64,000 nt of DNA from an uncultured Clostridia bacterium (GCA_947588805.1 CANPYR010000002.1:35035-99034); one strand, 5' to 3'. Counted from the first letter of the stretch, positions 27,173 to 37,710 are shown. The notes: generated by a model not told the origin, from the letters alone. A program made the numbers and translations.

Positions 27173-28398
27173 ATACTTTATTAAAGCCGGAGGTCTTATC
27201 TCCCGCCGGCGATCCCGAAAGCTTAAGACTTGCGCTTATGTACGGCGCGGACGCGGTGTATCTTGCAAAAAAGAGCTTCGGAATGCGCTCGGCTCCGGAT
27301 AATTTTTCTCAGGAGGAGCTTGAAGCGGCGTGTAATCTCGCCCACGGTCTCGGGAAAAAGATTTATCTTACCTGCAACACTCTCCCCGAAAACCGCGAGA
27401 TAGATCAGCTGGAGGAATTCGCGGCTCAGGCAAAAGCTGCGGGCGTGGACGCGTTCATAGTCAGCGATATAGGCGTTATGGCGCTCTTAAAGGAATACGC
27501 TCCGGAAATAGATATCCATATCTCCACACAGGCCGGAACGGTAAATTATGCTTCCGCGCGAGAGTTTTATAAAATGGGCGCGAAAAGAACGGTGCTTGCA
27601 AGAGAGCTCAGCATAGATGAAATTAAAACGATAAGGGATAAAACCCCGCCCGAGCTTGAAATAGAAGCTTTTGTGCACGGCGCGATGTGCGTATCGTTTT
27701 CCGGAAGATGTCTTTTGTCTCAGTACCTGACCGGAAGAAACGCAAACCGCGGAGAATGCGCCCAGCCCTGCAGGTGGAGCTACGCTCTTACCGAAAAAAC
27801 CCGCGAGGGGACGTATTTCCCGATATTTGAGGACGACGGCGGGACATACATTCTTAACGCTAAGGATCTTAACATGATAAGGAACCTTGAGGAACTCAGA
27901 AACGCGGGAATATCAAGCTTTAAGATCGAAGGCAGAGCGAAGTCGTCATATTATACCGCAGTAATAACAAACGCTTACAGGGCGGCGGCAGATTTTATAG
28001 CCGAAAATCCCGGAAAACCCGTTCCGGAGTGGATAGTCTCGGAGACCGAGAAGGTATCCCACAGAGAATACTCCACAGGCTTTTACTTCAAGGATATGCC
28101 CCCCGGACAGAACTATCTTGACGGAGGTTATATAAGACGGTACGACGTATGCGCGATCGTATTGAAATACAGCGACGGCTGGTGTGAAATATCCGAAAGA
28201 AACCGCTTTTTCAAGGGAGACGAGCTTGAAGCTATCATCCCCGGAAGGGAGCCGGTGAAATTCAGAGTCAGAGAAATAACCGATCCTGACGGCCTTAGCG
28301 CTGAATCCGCAAACAAGGCCGCCGGGATATACAGAATTACGTGCGAATACCGTCTTTCGCCGGGAACGGTACTGAGAATCAACAAAGAAAGGGTGTAG
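27169..28398 (+). CDS. U32 family peptidase / tRNA hydroxylation-type protein
   Basis: ELLSPAGDPESLRLALMYGADAVYL-like start, EAFVHGAMCVSFSGRCLLS, NRGECAQPCRW. Confidence 0.93.
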   Translation: MNTLLKPEVLSPAGDPESLRLALMYGADAVYLAKKSFGMRSAPDNFSQEELEAACNLAHGLGKKIYLTCNTLPENREIDQLEEFAAQAKAAGVDAFIVSDIGVMALLKEYAPEIDIHISTQAGTVNYASAREFYKMGAKRTVLARELSIDEIKTIRDKTPPELEIEAFVHGAMCVSFSGRCLLSQYLTGRNANRGECAQPCRWSYALTEKTREGTYFPIFEDDGGTYILNAKDLNMIRNLEELRNAGISSFKIEGRAKSSYYTAVITNAYRAAADFIAENPGKPVPEWIVSETEKVSHREYSTGFYFKDMPPGQNYLDGGYIRRYDVCAIVLKYSDGWCEISERNRFFKGDELEAIIPGREPVKFRVREITDPDGLSAESANKAAGIYRITCEYRLSPGTVLRINKERV

Positions 28399-28406
28399 TT
28401 GTTATT

Positions 28407-29366
28407 ATGAATATGTATCCGCTTATACTGAAAGCGCCGCTTAAGGATTATATCTGGGGAGGTCAGAGACTTAAAACGGAATACGGCTTTGAAACCGACC
28501 TTGAAAGGGTATCGGAGGCATGGGTGCTCTCCTGCCACAAGGACGGCGAATCGGTTGTCATGAACGGCGAGCACGCCGGTAAAAAGCTTTCGGAGGTTAT
28601 AAAGCTCTGGGGCGACGCGGCGATAGGGAGCAGAGCTTCGGAATTTTCCTATTTTCCTCTTCTGATAAAGCTTATCGACGCTCACGACAGGCTTTCCCTG
28701 CAGGTACATCCGAACGACGAATACGCGCTTAGAGTCGAAGGGGAATACGGAAAGACCGAGATGTGGTATGTGGTAGACTGCGAGCCGGGCGCGGAGCTTA
28801 TCTACGGGATGAAGAAAAAAATAGATAAGGAAGAATTCAGCCGCAGAGTCCGCGACAATACGGTAGACGAGGTCTGCAACCATGTGAAGGTCAAGAAGGG
28901 CGACGTGTTCTTTATCCCCGCCGGGACGCTTCACGCCATCGGCAAGGGGATCCTTATAGCCGAGGTCCAGCAGAATTCAAACACTACCTACCGGGTTTCC
29001 GATTACGGCCGTCTCGGAGCAGACGGAAAGCCGAGACCGCTTCATATCGATAAAGCGATAGACGTGACCGATACCGACATAATGTCGGTCCCTTACGGAC
29101 CCGTAGGAAAATTTGCCAAAAAGGGCGGGGGAACCCTTAGACTTTTAGCGGAGTGCGATAAATTCACTGCGGCTCTTCTAAGACTTGACGGCGATTTCGG
29201 GATATTGAACGCGAGCTTTTCATCCGCGGTCGTTCTTTCCGGAGAAGCCACGATAAAATGGCTCGGAGGTTCGGAGCATATCAAAAAGGGGAGCAGCATA
29301 TTCGTCCCCGCGAACACCTCCGCGACGGTTTCCGGTAAGGCCGAAATACTCTTAGCAAGGGTCTGA
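28407..29366 (+). CDS. manA: mannose-6-phosphate isomerase, class I
   Basis: ILKAPLKDYIWGG, LQVHPNDEYA, GKTEMWYV; ATG at 28407. Confidence 0.95.
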   Translation: MNMYPLILKAPLKDYIWGGQRLKTEYGFETDLERVSEAWVLSCHKDGESVVMNGEHAGKKLSEVIKLWGDAAIGSRASEFSYFPLLIKLIDAHDRLSLQVHPNDEYALRVEGEYGKTEMWYVVDCEPGAELIYGMKKKIDKEEFSRRVRDNTVDEVCNHVKVKKGDVFFIPAGTLHAIGKGILIAEVQQNSNTTYRVSDYGRLGADGKPRPLHIDKAIDVTDTDIMSVPYGPVGKFAKKGGGTLRLLAECDKFTAALLRLDGDFGILNASFSSAVVLSGEATIKWLGGSEHIKKGSSIFVPANTSATVSGKAEILLARV

Positions 29367-29380
29367 AGAATATAAAAAAT

Positions 29381-29434
29381 ACCTCCGCTTTTGGAGTTTC
29401 GTGCGGAACAAAAGCGGAGGTGAAAAATTTTTTT
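29381..29434 (+). terminator. intrinsic terminator after manA
   Basis: ACCTCCGCTTTTG ... CAAAAGCGGAGGT stem with T-tract. Confidence 0.9.
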
Positions 29435-29444
29435 AGAAAAACTA

Positions 29445-29473
29445 TTGATTTTTCCGAAAAGATATGTTATAAT
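29445..29473 (+). promoter_or_regulatory. sigma-A-type promoter of tRNA-His (TTGATT - 17 bp - TATAAT, extended TG)
   Basis: TTGATT 29445-29450, TATAAT 29468-29473, TG 29465-29466. Confidence 0.8.
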
Positions 29474-29512
29474 AAGCAACGGTTCCGAAAAAAAGGAACG
29501 TGAAATACATAC

Positions 29513-29590
29513 GGTGGGTATAGCGTAGTTGGTTAACGCGTCAGATTGTGGTTCTGAAGACCGTCGGTTCGAGTCCGACTATCCACCCCA
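29513..29590 (+). tRNA. tRNA-His (GTG), CCA encoded
   Basis: Cloverleaf with acceptor GTGGGTA/TATCCAC, G-1, anticodon loop ttGTGgt, T-loop GGTTCGAGTCC, CCA end. Confidence 0.95.
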
Positions 29591-29591
29591 C

Positions 29592-29622
29592 AGCGCCGAG
29601 GATTTTTCTTCGGCGCTTTTTT
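29592..29622 (+). terminator. tRNA-His intrinsic terminator
   Basis: AGCGCCGA/TCGGCGCT stem followed by TTTTT. Confidence 0.85.
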
Positions 29623-29625
29623 GCA

Positions 29626-29659
29626 TGAAAAATGCAGGCTGGTAATCCGGCCTGCATTT
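29626..29659 (-). terminator. intrinsic terminator for the minus-strand dnaD/dnaI operon
   Basis: AAATGCAGGC / GCCTGCATTT stem; T-rich on minus strand. Confidence 0.8.
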
Positions 29660-29671
29660 GATCTGCATAAT

Positions 29672-30667
29672 CTACATAAATATTCCCTGTCTTCGCTTTA
29701 TCTGCCTTATGTCCTCGCCGATAAACCGAAGCGTTTTGAACATCCCCATAAGTCTTGACATTATCCTGTCGTCATATCTTGCCGAGAGCCCTTCGATCGA
29801 AAGATTTGAGCTTACGATTATCGGCTTTCCGGCGTTAAGACGCGGGTTTATAATGTTATAAAGCGCCGCCGCGTTGAAATTAGAGGGAAGCTCGCTCCCG
29901 AGATCGTCAAGAATAACGAGGTCCGCGTTCATAAGCACCGATACCGTATCGCCGTCGGAGCGGCCGAAGTGTTCTTTTTCTATTTCGTGGAGGTAGTTTT
30001 GCGCGAGATCAAACGCTACGCTGAAGCCCCTCTGCTGAAGCTCTCTTGCGACGCATCCGGATAAAAACGTCTTTCCGAGACCGGTGTGTCCGAGCATAAA
30101 AAGCGAAGGACAGCCGTCCGGGAATTTTTTTGCGTACTCCATGCAGTACCGAAGATGATTTTCCGCTATCTCTCTCGGATTATACGTAGAGCCGCCGTAC
30201 TGGTATCTCTCGGGATAATATGAAAGATCGAAATCCGCGAAGCTTCCGAGCTTTATGCTGCAAAGCCGGTTCATCTCTTCCACCGCATACTTATCCAAAA
30301 GCGCGGTAACGCATTCGCAGCGGTTTCCGTCCTTAACGCCGAGGTCCCGGCAGATAGGGCAGCTGTAGTGCCGATCAAGATAGTCCTCAGGATATCCGAA
30401 GCCGGAAAGAAGCTCTCTTAAGCGCTTTTGGAGAGCAAGGTTTCCCTCTCTTATCCTTTCGATCGCCCCACGAACGTCGCCGCTTCTTGAGAGTATCACC
30501 TCCGAGAGCCTGTCCTTGGTTGAGAGAATCTCTTCATATACCGAATATATCTCGGGATAGGATCTTTTTATCTCCTCAACCCGCGAATTCTGCACCGCGG
30601 CGGCGCTGTCGCGCCTTTTCGAAAGCTCGTCGTATGCCTTTTTTATAGCTTCCTGACTGTAGTTCAT
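29672..30667 (-). CDS. DnaC/DnaI-like primosomal ATP-binding protein
   Basis: LFMLGHTGLGKTFLSGCVARE, LVILDDLGSE; N-terminal CXXC...C zinc-like motif (SCPICRDLGVKDGNRCEC). Confidence 0.93.
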   Translation of the reverse strand: MNYSQEAIKKAYDELSKRRDSAAAVQNSRVEEIKRSYPEIYSVYEEILSTKDRLSEVILSRSGDVRGAIERIREGNLALQKRLRELLSGFGYPEDYLDRHYSCPICRDLGVKDGNRCECVTALLDKYAVEEMNRLCSIKLGSFADFDLSYYPERYQYGGSTYNPREIAENHLRYCMEYAKKFPDGCPSLFMLGHTGLGKTFLSGCVARELQQRGFSVAFDLAQNYLHEIEKEHFGRSDGDTVSVLMNADLVILDDLGSELPSNFNAAALYNIINPRLNAGKPIIVSSNLSIEGLSARYDDRIMSRLMGMFKTLRFIGEDIRQIKRRQGIFM

Positions 30668-31614
30668 TTATTTTCCTTTCCTTCACCGAGGGTGAATCTG
30701 TCGAATTCGTCAAGATCAAAAGAACTCTCTTTTCCCTTTACATCCGGTTTCTTTTCGTTCATAGCGGCTTCCGGGGTAGTAATGCCCTTTTCCTTCCAGG
30801 ACGAAAGCACCTTGTTGATATACGGAAAAGATATTTTATTAGTCGCGTCTACGCATTTTTCACGCGCTATAGAGATCATATCCGTCCCGAAGCCCATTTC
30901 CTTCCAGGCTTTTATGTAACCGCTCTGCTTCGCCGAAAGCTTTACGTCTATCCCGAATTCCCTCTTTATCTCGCTTTCAAAGTCCGAAGCTTCGCTTCTT
31001 CTTGCAAATTCCTCTTCTATCGACTTGAAATCCCCGGCTCCCTTTTCAAAGAGATCCTTCGCTACCGTCTCATAGTATCTCGCGGAGGTCTTTCCGAGCC
31101 GCGCGCAGTATTCAAGAATAAGCACCACCGACTGCTCGTCAAAGCCGTAGTAGTCCCTGAGATTTAAAAGAACCTCGTGGTCGGCGTGTTTCAGGATTCT
31201 TCCGAGGGTGGCTTCGGCTTCGGAAAACAGCTCTTTAAGCGAACGGTCCGACCGTAACATCTCCGCTATGTCCTTCGGCTGGTACCTTGAATGCACAACC
31301 ATCTTAGCCGGATCCTGAGACCTTGGCTCTTCCGGAGCTTTTATCTCGGTCATGGGAATCGCGGACCCGGATTCTTCCCGATGATCTTCGTCGCTTATGA
31401 CTCCTACCTGCTTCCAGAACATTAACGCTTCGCTAAGCTGCTGTTTCGAGACTCCGGCAGCAGCCATGAATCTTTCGGCGCTGAATTCCTCCTCGGAGGA
31501 AAGAAGATATAATATAAGCTTAAGCGCGGGACCGTCTGCGAGCTTAAGATAGTTGTCCGCAAGCGAGCAGGGAACCGCAAAAAATCTTTTGGAACCCGAA
31601 AATACGGTATTCAC
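30664..31614 (-). CDS. DnaD domain protein
   Basis: C-terminal DnaD-like YIKAWKEMGFGTDMISIAREKCVDATNKISFPYINKVLSSWKEKGI. Confidence 0.92.
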   Translation of the reverse strand: MNTVFSGSKRFFAVPCSLADNYLKLADGPALKLILYLLSSEEEFSAERFMAAAGVSKQQLSEALMFWKQVGVISDEDHREESGSAIPMTEIKAPEEPRSQDPAKMVVHSRYQPKDIAEMLRSDRSLKELFSEAEATLGRILKHADHEVLLNLRDYYGFDEQSVVLILEYCARLGKTSARYYETVAKDLFEKGAGDFKSIEEEFARRSEASDFESEIKREFGIDVKLSAKQSGYIKAWKEMGFGTDMISIAREKCVDATNKISFPYINKVLSSWKEKGITTPEAAMNEKKPDVKGKESSFDLDEFDRFTLGEGKENK

Positions 31615-31650
31615 AACATCACTTCCGTTTCGGCGATTATTCTGATATTA

Positions 31651-31679
31651 AGTATAGCACATCCCGCCCCAATTTTCAA
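31651..31679 (-). promoter_or_regulatory. sigma-A-type promoter of dnaD/dnaI operon (minus)
   Basis: On minus: TTGAAA - 17 bp - TATACT with extended TG. Confidence 0.75.
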
Positions 31680-31726
31680 CATTTTTTTAAAATCCGAAAA
31701 ATCCGCAATATTTAGTAATTTTCCTC

Positions 31727-31755
31727 TTGATATTTACAAAGTATTGTGATATACT
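31727..31755 (+). promoter_or_regulatory. sigma-A-type promoter of ylbF-mutS
   Basis: TTGATA 31727-31732, TATACT 31750-31755, 17 bp, extended TG. Confidence 0.75.
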
Positions 31756-31792
31756 GTACATATAAATATAATTTATAAAGGAGAAGTATGCG

Positions 31793-32197
31793 ATGACAGT
31801 TATCGAGCTTACAAGAGAATTAGGAAAGGCTATACAGGCGGACGGGAGATACAAGGAATACAACGCCGCAAGACTTGCAAACGACGGCGACGAGGAGCTC
31901 CAGCAGCTTATCGGCGAATTCAATATGCAGAGAATGCAGTTAAACCGCGAGATGTCTAAGCCCGATAAGGATCAGGACAAGATATCGTCTATGAATCTTT
32001 CCATCCGCGAGCTATACGGGAAAATAATGGCTAACGAGCACATGGCGGTCTTTAACGACGCTAAAACCGCCTTTGACGATATGATGCTCGAGATTCAAAA
32101 CATTATCACCCTCTGCGCAAACGGCGAGGACCCCGATACATGCGAACCGAAGTCCAGCTGCACAGGAAGCTGCGCCACCTGCGGGGGCTGCCACTGA
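31793..32197 (+). CDS. ylbF: YlbF family regulator with Cys-rich C-terminus
   Basis: YlbF/YmcA-type helical protein; C-terminal CEPKSSCTGSCATCGGCH. Confidence 0.88.
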   Translation: MTVIELTRELGKAIQADGRYKEYNAARLANDGDEELQQLIGEFNMQRMQLNREMSKPDKDQDKISSMNLSIRELYGKIMANEHMAVFNDAKTAFDDMMLEIQNIITLCANGEDPDTCEPKSSCTGSCATCGGCH

Positions 32198-32239
32198 TTT
32201 TTAACGCGCGATTCGGGAAAATGAAATTTAACTGACAGG

Positions 32240-34870
32240 TTGGAAAATGATATGGCTCTTTTACTGAAGGATGTTGACAGCGAAAAGCTCTCGCAGGGAA
32301 TGAAGCAATACTATGAATTCAAGTGCGCTAACATGGATAAAATAGTATTTTTCCGGCTCGGGGACTTTTATGAAATGTTTTTTGACGACGCGGTGATAGC
32401 GTCTCAGGTCTTAGGACTTACTCTTACCGGTAAGGACTGCGGGCTGAATGAGCGCGCGCCGATGTGCGGAGTGCCGCACCACGCCTGCGACGAATATATC
32501 CAGAAGCTTGTGGAAAGCGGATATAAGGTAGTTATCTGCGAGCAGATGGAGGATCCGGCGCTTGCGAAGGGAATAGTTAAGCGGGACGTAGTAAAGATAG
32601 TGACTCGGGGGACTCTTACGGAAGGCGCGCTTTTGGACGAGGGTTCCAATAACTGGCTGGCTTCGGTTTATTATACCCGGCTTCCGTCGGGCGGCAACGC
32701 GGTATATATCTGCTTTGCAGATATGTCCACCGGAGAAGCGAGACTTTGCAGCGCCGAGGGTAAGGACATAGAGTCCGGGATAATCGAAAAGCTCTCAAGA
32801 TTTTCGCCTGTCGAGATAATCTGCCAAAAGAGCTTCGGGAGCTTTTTGAACGTCGCGAAATTCATTAAAAACACTTTAAGATGCAGCGTTGAAACGCTTG
32901 ACGACCGGGAATTTGACCCCTGCTGCAGGCAAGAGGATATCTTGGGACTTTTCTCAGTTAAAAGCATATCCGAGCTCGGTCTTTCATCGGAGGATCCCGC
33001 TCTTTGCGCGGTAGCGGCCGTATGCGGATATATCCACGATACTCAAAAAGCGCTCGTAGGGAGCTTTTCGTGTCTGAGACTTTCGGACGACGGTCAGGTC
33101 ATGCGGCTCGGATATGCGGCGAGAACTAATCTTGAGCTGACAAAAAGCCTTCGCTCGAACGAGAAATGGGGAACGCTTCTTTGGGTGCTCGACAAGACAA
33201 ACAACGCGCTCGGAAGAAGAGCTCTTGTAAACGTCATACAGCAGCCGCTCGTAAATCCCTACAGGATAATTAACAGGCTCGACGCGGTAGAGGAGCTTTA
33301 TTCCTCGGGCTCCGAGCTCGGTATTCTCTGCGATATCTTAGGCGGGGTGTACGACCTTGAAAGGCTTATGACAAAGGTCTTGTACAAGACCGCAAAGTCC
33401 TCGGACCTTCGGGCGCTTTCTTCGGCGGCTATGTGTATGCCGAGAATAAAGGAAAAGCTTTCGCAGTTTAATTCAAAGCTTTTGACTGAGCTTAACGAAG
33501 CGATATGCCCGCTAACTGAGATCTCGGACATAATCGAAGCCGCGATTTCCGACGATCAGGATACAAAGGACGGAGTAATAAAGCCCGGCTACAGCGAGGA
33601 GCTTGACAGCCTTAAGAGCATCCGCTCCGGCGCTAACGGGATAATAGACGGAATAGTAGGCCGAGAAAGAGAACGCACCGGGATAAGGAATTTAAAGGTA
33701 GGATATAACCGGGTATTCGGATATTATCTTGAAGTCACGCGTTCGTTTTACGATCTTGTCCCGCAGGACTATGTAAGAAAGCAGACTCTTGTGAACTGCG
33801 AGAGATTCGTAACGGAAGAGCTCAAAAGAGTAGAAGAGCAGATAATCACCGCCGAGGAGAAGATAGAGGAGCTTGAAACAAAGCTCTTTAACGAGGTAAG
33901 GGATTTTGCCGCTTCCAAAAAGGACGAGGTCCATAAAACAGCCGAAGCGGTAGCTATGCTCGACGTTTTGACTTCGTTTGCAAAAGTCGCTCTTGCTAAC
34001 GACTACGTTAAACCGGAGATAGCGATTGACGGAATTATAAATATAAGAAACGGCAGACATCCCGTAGTCGAACAGACGATAGAAAATGAGATTTTTGTTC
34101 CTAACGACACGTATCTTGACCTGTCGTCTAACAGGCTCGCAATTATAACCGGGCCGAATATGTCCGGAAAATCAACTTATATGCGGCAGACGGCGCTTAT
34201 AACGCTTATGGCGCAGATAGGTTCCTTCGTTCCAGCGGATTACGCTAAGATATCGGTAGTCGATCAGATCTTCACAAGAGTCGGAGCGTCGGACGATCTT
34301 GCAGCAGGACAGTCTACTTTCATGGTAGAGATGGCCGAGGTCGCGGAGATTGTAAAATACGCGACGAAAAACAGCCTTGTGATACTTGACGAGGTGGGAA
34401 GAGGAACTTCAACCTTCGACGGAATAAGCATCGCAAGAAGCGTTGCGGAGTATATCGCGGACCCGAAGCTTATAGGATGCAAAACCCTCTTTGCTACTCA
34501 CTATCACGAGCTTATATCTCTTGAGGGCGAGGTGCCGGGAGTTCTCAACTACAGCGTAGCGGTGAGAAAAACCGGCGACAGCGTGAGATTTTTAAGAAAG
34601 ATAGTCAGAGGCGGCGCCGACGAGAGCTACGGGATCGAAGTGGCTAAGCTTGCAGGACTTCCGAAAAAGCTTATAGACAGGGCGAAAACGATCTTGGGAA
34701 TGCTTGAAGCGGAAAAGCCGGCTCGCGACGAAGGAAACTCGGACGCGCAGATCACCTTTGACAGGATAGTCGAGGGCGAAGCGATTGACAGACTCAAAAA
34801 GACAAATATCGACGAGCTGAGCGATTCGGAGCTCAGGGAGCTGATAGAAGATATAGTCAAATACATATAA
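32240..34870 (+). CDS. mutS: DNA mismatch repair protein MutS
   Basis: FFRLGDFYEMFFDDA, TGPNMSGKSTYMRQTALI, DEVGRGTSTFDG; start may be ATG at 32252. Confidence 0.97.
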   Translation: MENDMALLLKDVDSEKLSQGMKQYYEFKCANMDKIVFFRLGDFYEMFFDDAVIASQVLGLTLTGKDCGLNERAPMCGVPHHACDEYIQKLVESGYKVVICEQMEDPALAKGIVKRDVVKIVTRGTLTEGALLDEGSNNWLASVYYTRLPSGGNAVYICFADMSTGEARLCSAEGKDIESGIIEKLSRFSPVEIICQKSFGSFLNVAKFIKNTLRCSVETLDDREFDPCCRQEDILGLFSVKSISELGLSSEDPALCAVAAVCGYIHDTQKALVGSFSCLRLSDDGQVMRLGYAARTNLELTKSLRSNEKWGTLLWVLDKTNNALGRRALVNVIQQPLVNPYRIINRLDAVEELYSSGSELGILCDILGGVYDLERLMTKVLYKTAKSSDLRALSSAAMCMPRIKEKLSQFNSKLLTELNEAICPLTEISDIIEAAISDDQDTKDGVIKPGYSEELDSLKSIRSGANGIIDGIVGRERERTGIRNLKVGYNRVFGYYLEVTRSFYDLVPQDYVRKQTLVNCERFVTEELKRVEEQIITAEEKIEELETKLFNEVRDFAASKKDEVHKTAEAVAMLDVLTSFAKVALANDYVKPEIAIDGIINIRNGRHPVVEQTIENEIFVPNDTYLDLSSNRLAIITGPNMSGKSTYMRQTALITLMAQIGSFVPADYAKISVVDQIFTRVGASDDLAAGQSTFMVEMAEVAEIVKYATKNSLVILDEVGRGTSTFDGISIARSVAEYIADPKLIGCKTLFATHYHELISLEGEVPGVLNYSVAVRKTGDSVRFLRKIVRGGADESYGIEVAKLAGLPKKLIDRAKTILGMLEAEKPARDEGNSDAQITFDRIVEGEAIDRLKKTNIDELSDSELRELIEDIVKYI

Positions 34871-34885
34871 AGCGGGAGTAAATAT

Positions 34886-36766
34886 ATGGGAATAAAGGTT
34901 CTTGACAAATCGGTATATGAGCTTATAGCGGCGGGAGAGGTGATCGAACGCCCTTCAAGCGTTGTCAAGGAGCTGGTGGAAAATTCAATCGACGCCGGCG
35001 CGGACAAGATAACGGTGGAAATACGTCACGGCGGCAGAAGCTATATAAGAGTTACCGACAACGGCTGCGGGATATTATTCGAGGAGATCCCGATAGCATT
35101 TGAAAGGCACGCCACCTCGAAGATAAACACTCAGGAGGACCTAAACGCGATCGGAACTCTGGGATTTCGCGGAGAAGCCTTGGCTTCGGTGTGCGCGGTA
35201 TCAAAGGTCGAGCTGACGACGAAAAGGCGCGAGGATGAATTCGGGTCGTTTTGCACCTGCGAAGCGGGAGAGATAACGGCTCTTGAAGAAACGGGATGCC
35301 CGGACGGAACTACGTTTATAATAAGAGATCTTTTTTATAACGTCCCCGCAAGGCTCAAATTCCTTAAAAAGGATGTGAGCGAGGGAAATTCAATTGCAAA
35401 CGTAGTTTCAAAGATAGCTCTTTCACGGCCGGACATATCCTTTAAATTCATCCGCGACGGAAAGACCGAGACTGTCACTCCCGGAGACGGAAGGCTTCTT
35501 TCTTCGATATATTCAGTCCTCGGAAAGGATTTTTACGGTACTCTCATCCCGTTAGACTATTCTCTGAACGGCGTGACTGTTACCGGATACATAACAAAGC
35601 CGCTCGGAGCAAGAGCTAACCGAAGCTTCCAGAATTTCTTCGTGAATCAAAGATACGTCAAATCCGTGACTGCGATGGTAGCGCTCGAGGAAGCATACCG
35701 AAACCAGATAATGGTAGGAAAATTCCCGGGCTGCGTGCTTATGATAGAGATAGACCCGGCAAGCACCGACGTAAACGTTCACCCGGCAAAGCTTGAGATC
35801 AGATTCAGCAACGAAAAACCGGTTTACGACGCGGTGTATTTCGCGGTCAAAAACGCGCTGATGATTAGCGACGACGTAACAGATTCCGCGCCGTCTCCCA
35901 AAGCTCAGACTCTGAGCCGAGCGGAGATATTCAGACAGCCCGAGCCGGAAACCGAACAGCTGACTCTGAGCTCTTCACAGGCGGCGCATATCGGTATGCC
36001 GGAGGAAAATAAAGAACCGAATAAACCGTTTATCGGCATTACCGATTCATTTTATGAAAAGCGTTCGGACATAGAGATATCCGAAAAGCCGAAGGATGAA
36101 AAAGTATATAAAGAACCCGATATCCCCAAGAATCGGGAAAATATCATCCCAAAGCCCGAGGAAGCTGCGAAGGATATCCCGACAAACGATCCGGTACAGG
36201 AGAATATAACGGTATTAGGCGAAGTTTTTAAGACATATATAGTCGCGCAGCGCGGGGAGGATATGTTTTTGATAGATAAGCACGCCGCGCACGAAAGGTA
36301 TAATTTTGAAAAGCTTAGAAACGGGATAGCCGAGGTAGAATGCCAAGAGCTTCTGAATCCGTTTGACATAACTCTTTCTTATGATTCTCACACGGCGGTG
36401 AAGGATAATACCGAGCTTTTGGAAAAATTCGGGTTCCGGCTTGAGATACTTCCCGCTCCCGAGGTCAGAATATGCGGAGTGCCGATACTTCTTACCGAGG
36501 ACGACCCCGCGGATATTCTCACCGAGACTGCGGACAGGCTTTCGGTGGGAGGAATACACGACAAGGACGGGATTTTCGACGAGCTTTTCCATTCCGTCGC
36601 CTGCAAGGCTTCGATAAAAGCGAACCGCCCGAGCGCTAAAGAGGAGCTCCAACACCTTGCGGAGCTTGTAATAGAAAACGACATACGCTACTGCCCGCAC
36701 GGAAGGCCGGCTATTATTAAATTCACGAAATATGAGCTTGAAAAGATGTTCAAGAGGGTAGTATGA
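34886..36766 (+). CDS. mutL: DNA mismatch repair protein MutL
   Basis: IAAGEVIERPSSVVKELVENSIDAGA, GFRGEALASV. Confidence 0.97.
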   Translation: MGIKVLDKSVYELIAAGEVIERPSSVVKELVENSIDAGADKITVEIRHGGRSYIRVTDNGCGILFEEIPIAFERHATSKINTQEDLNAIGTLGFRGEALASVCAVSKVELTTKRREDEFGSFCTCEAGEITALEETGCPDGTTFIIRDLFYNVPARLKFLKKDVSEGNSIANVVSKIALSRPDISFKFIRDGKTETVTPGDGRLLSSIYSVLGKDFYGTLIPLDYSLNGVTVTGYITKPLGARANRSFQNFFVNQRYVKSVTAMVALEEAYRNQIMVGKFPGCVLMIEIDPASTDVNVHPAKLEIRFSNEKPVYDAVYFAVKNALMISDDVTDSAPSPKAQTLSRAEIFRQPEPETEQLTLSSSQAAHIGMPEENKEPNKPFIGITDSFYEKRSDIEISEKPKDEKVYKEPDIPKNRENIIPKPEEAAKDIPTNDPVQENITVLGEVFKTYIVAQRGEDMFLIDKHAAHERYNFEKLRNGIAEVECQELLNPFDITLSYDSHTAVKDNTELLEKFGFRLEILPAPEVRICGVPILLTEDDPADILTETADRLSVGGIHDKDGIFDELFHSVACKASIKANRPSAKEELQHLAELVIENDIRYCPHGRPAIIKFTKYELEKMFKRVV

Positions 36767-37710
36767 TAAAATTGGCAGCCGTTATGGGACCTACGGCGTC
36801 CGGAAAAACAGCGCTTTCGGTAGAGCTTGCAAAGCGTTTCGACGGTGAAATAGTTTCCGCGGACAGTATGCAGATCTATAAGGGGATGTCGATAGCGACA
36901 GCAAAGCCTACTCCCGAAGAGCAAAACGGTATACCTCATCGGCTTATAGATTTTTTGGAGCCGTGGGAGGAATTTTCGGTCGCGGATTACGTAGAGCTTG
37001 CCCATAAGGAGATAGCAAAAATAGATAAAAGCGGAAAGCTTCCGATAATCTGCGGAGGGACCGGGCTTTATATCGATTCGCTGCTTGAAAATCTCAGCTT
37101 TTCGGAAACGGATACGGACGGGGATCTGAGAGCGGAGCTTTCAAAGCTCTCGGGTGAAAGGCTTCTTGAGATTTTAAGAGAATTTGATCCCGAAACCGCG
37201 GCGGCTCTTCATCCCGCAAACGTAAAGAGAATCATCCGGGCGATAGAAATCTATAAAACCTCCGGGATAACAATGTCGGAGCAGAAAAAAATCAGCAGAA
37301 AAAACAGCTCTCCGTATCTTTCGCTCAAAATTTGTCTTGATTTCAGGGACAGACAGAAGCTTTATGAAAGAATCGATAAAAGAGTGGATCTTATGCTTGA
37401 AGCCGGACTTATAGACGAAGCGAAAGAGGTGCTTTCCGGAGAACTTAAGACCTCGCGGCAGGCTATAGGATATAAGGAGCTTTCGCCGTACTTTTCCGGC
37501 GAGCTTGAATTAGAGGAATGCATAGAAAATCTTAAGCGCGCGACGAGACGTTACGCCAAGCGGCAGCTGTCATGGTTCAGGCGCGAAAAGAACGCCGTGT
37601 GGCTTTATCCGGACGACTATAACGGCTTTGACGGGCTTGCGGAAAGAGCCGCAGAGCTGACCGAAGATTTTTTAAGAGGAGGATCCGATGACATACAGAA
37701 GAATCCGTGA
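36763..37710 (+). CDS. miaA: tRNA dimethylallyltransferase
   Basis: MGPTASGKTALSVELAKRFDGEIVSADSMQIYKGM. Confidence 0.97.
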   Translation: MIKLAAVMGPTASGKTALSVELAKRFDGEIVSADSMQIYKGMSIATAKPTPEEQNGIPHRLIDFLEPWEEFSVADYVELAHKEIAKIDKSGKLPIICGGTGLYIDSLLENLSFSETDTDGDLRAELSKLSGERLLEILREFDPETAAALHPANVKRIIRAIEIYKTSGITMSEQKKISRKNSSPYLSLKICLDFRDRQKLYERIDKRVDLMLEAGLIDEAKEVLSGELKTSRQAIGYKELSPYFSGELELEECIENLKRATRRYAKRQLSWFRREKNAVWLYPDDYNGFDGLAERAAELTEDFLRGGSDDIQKNP

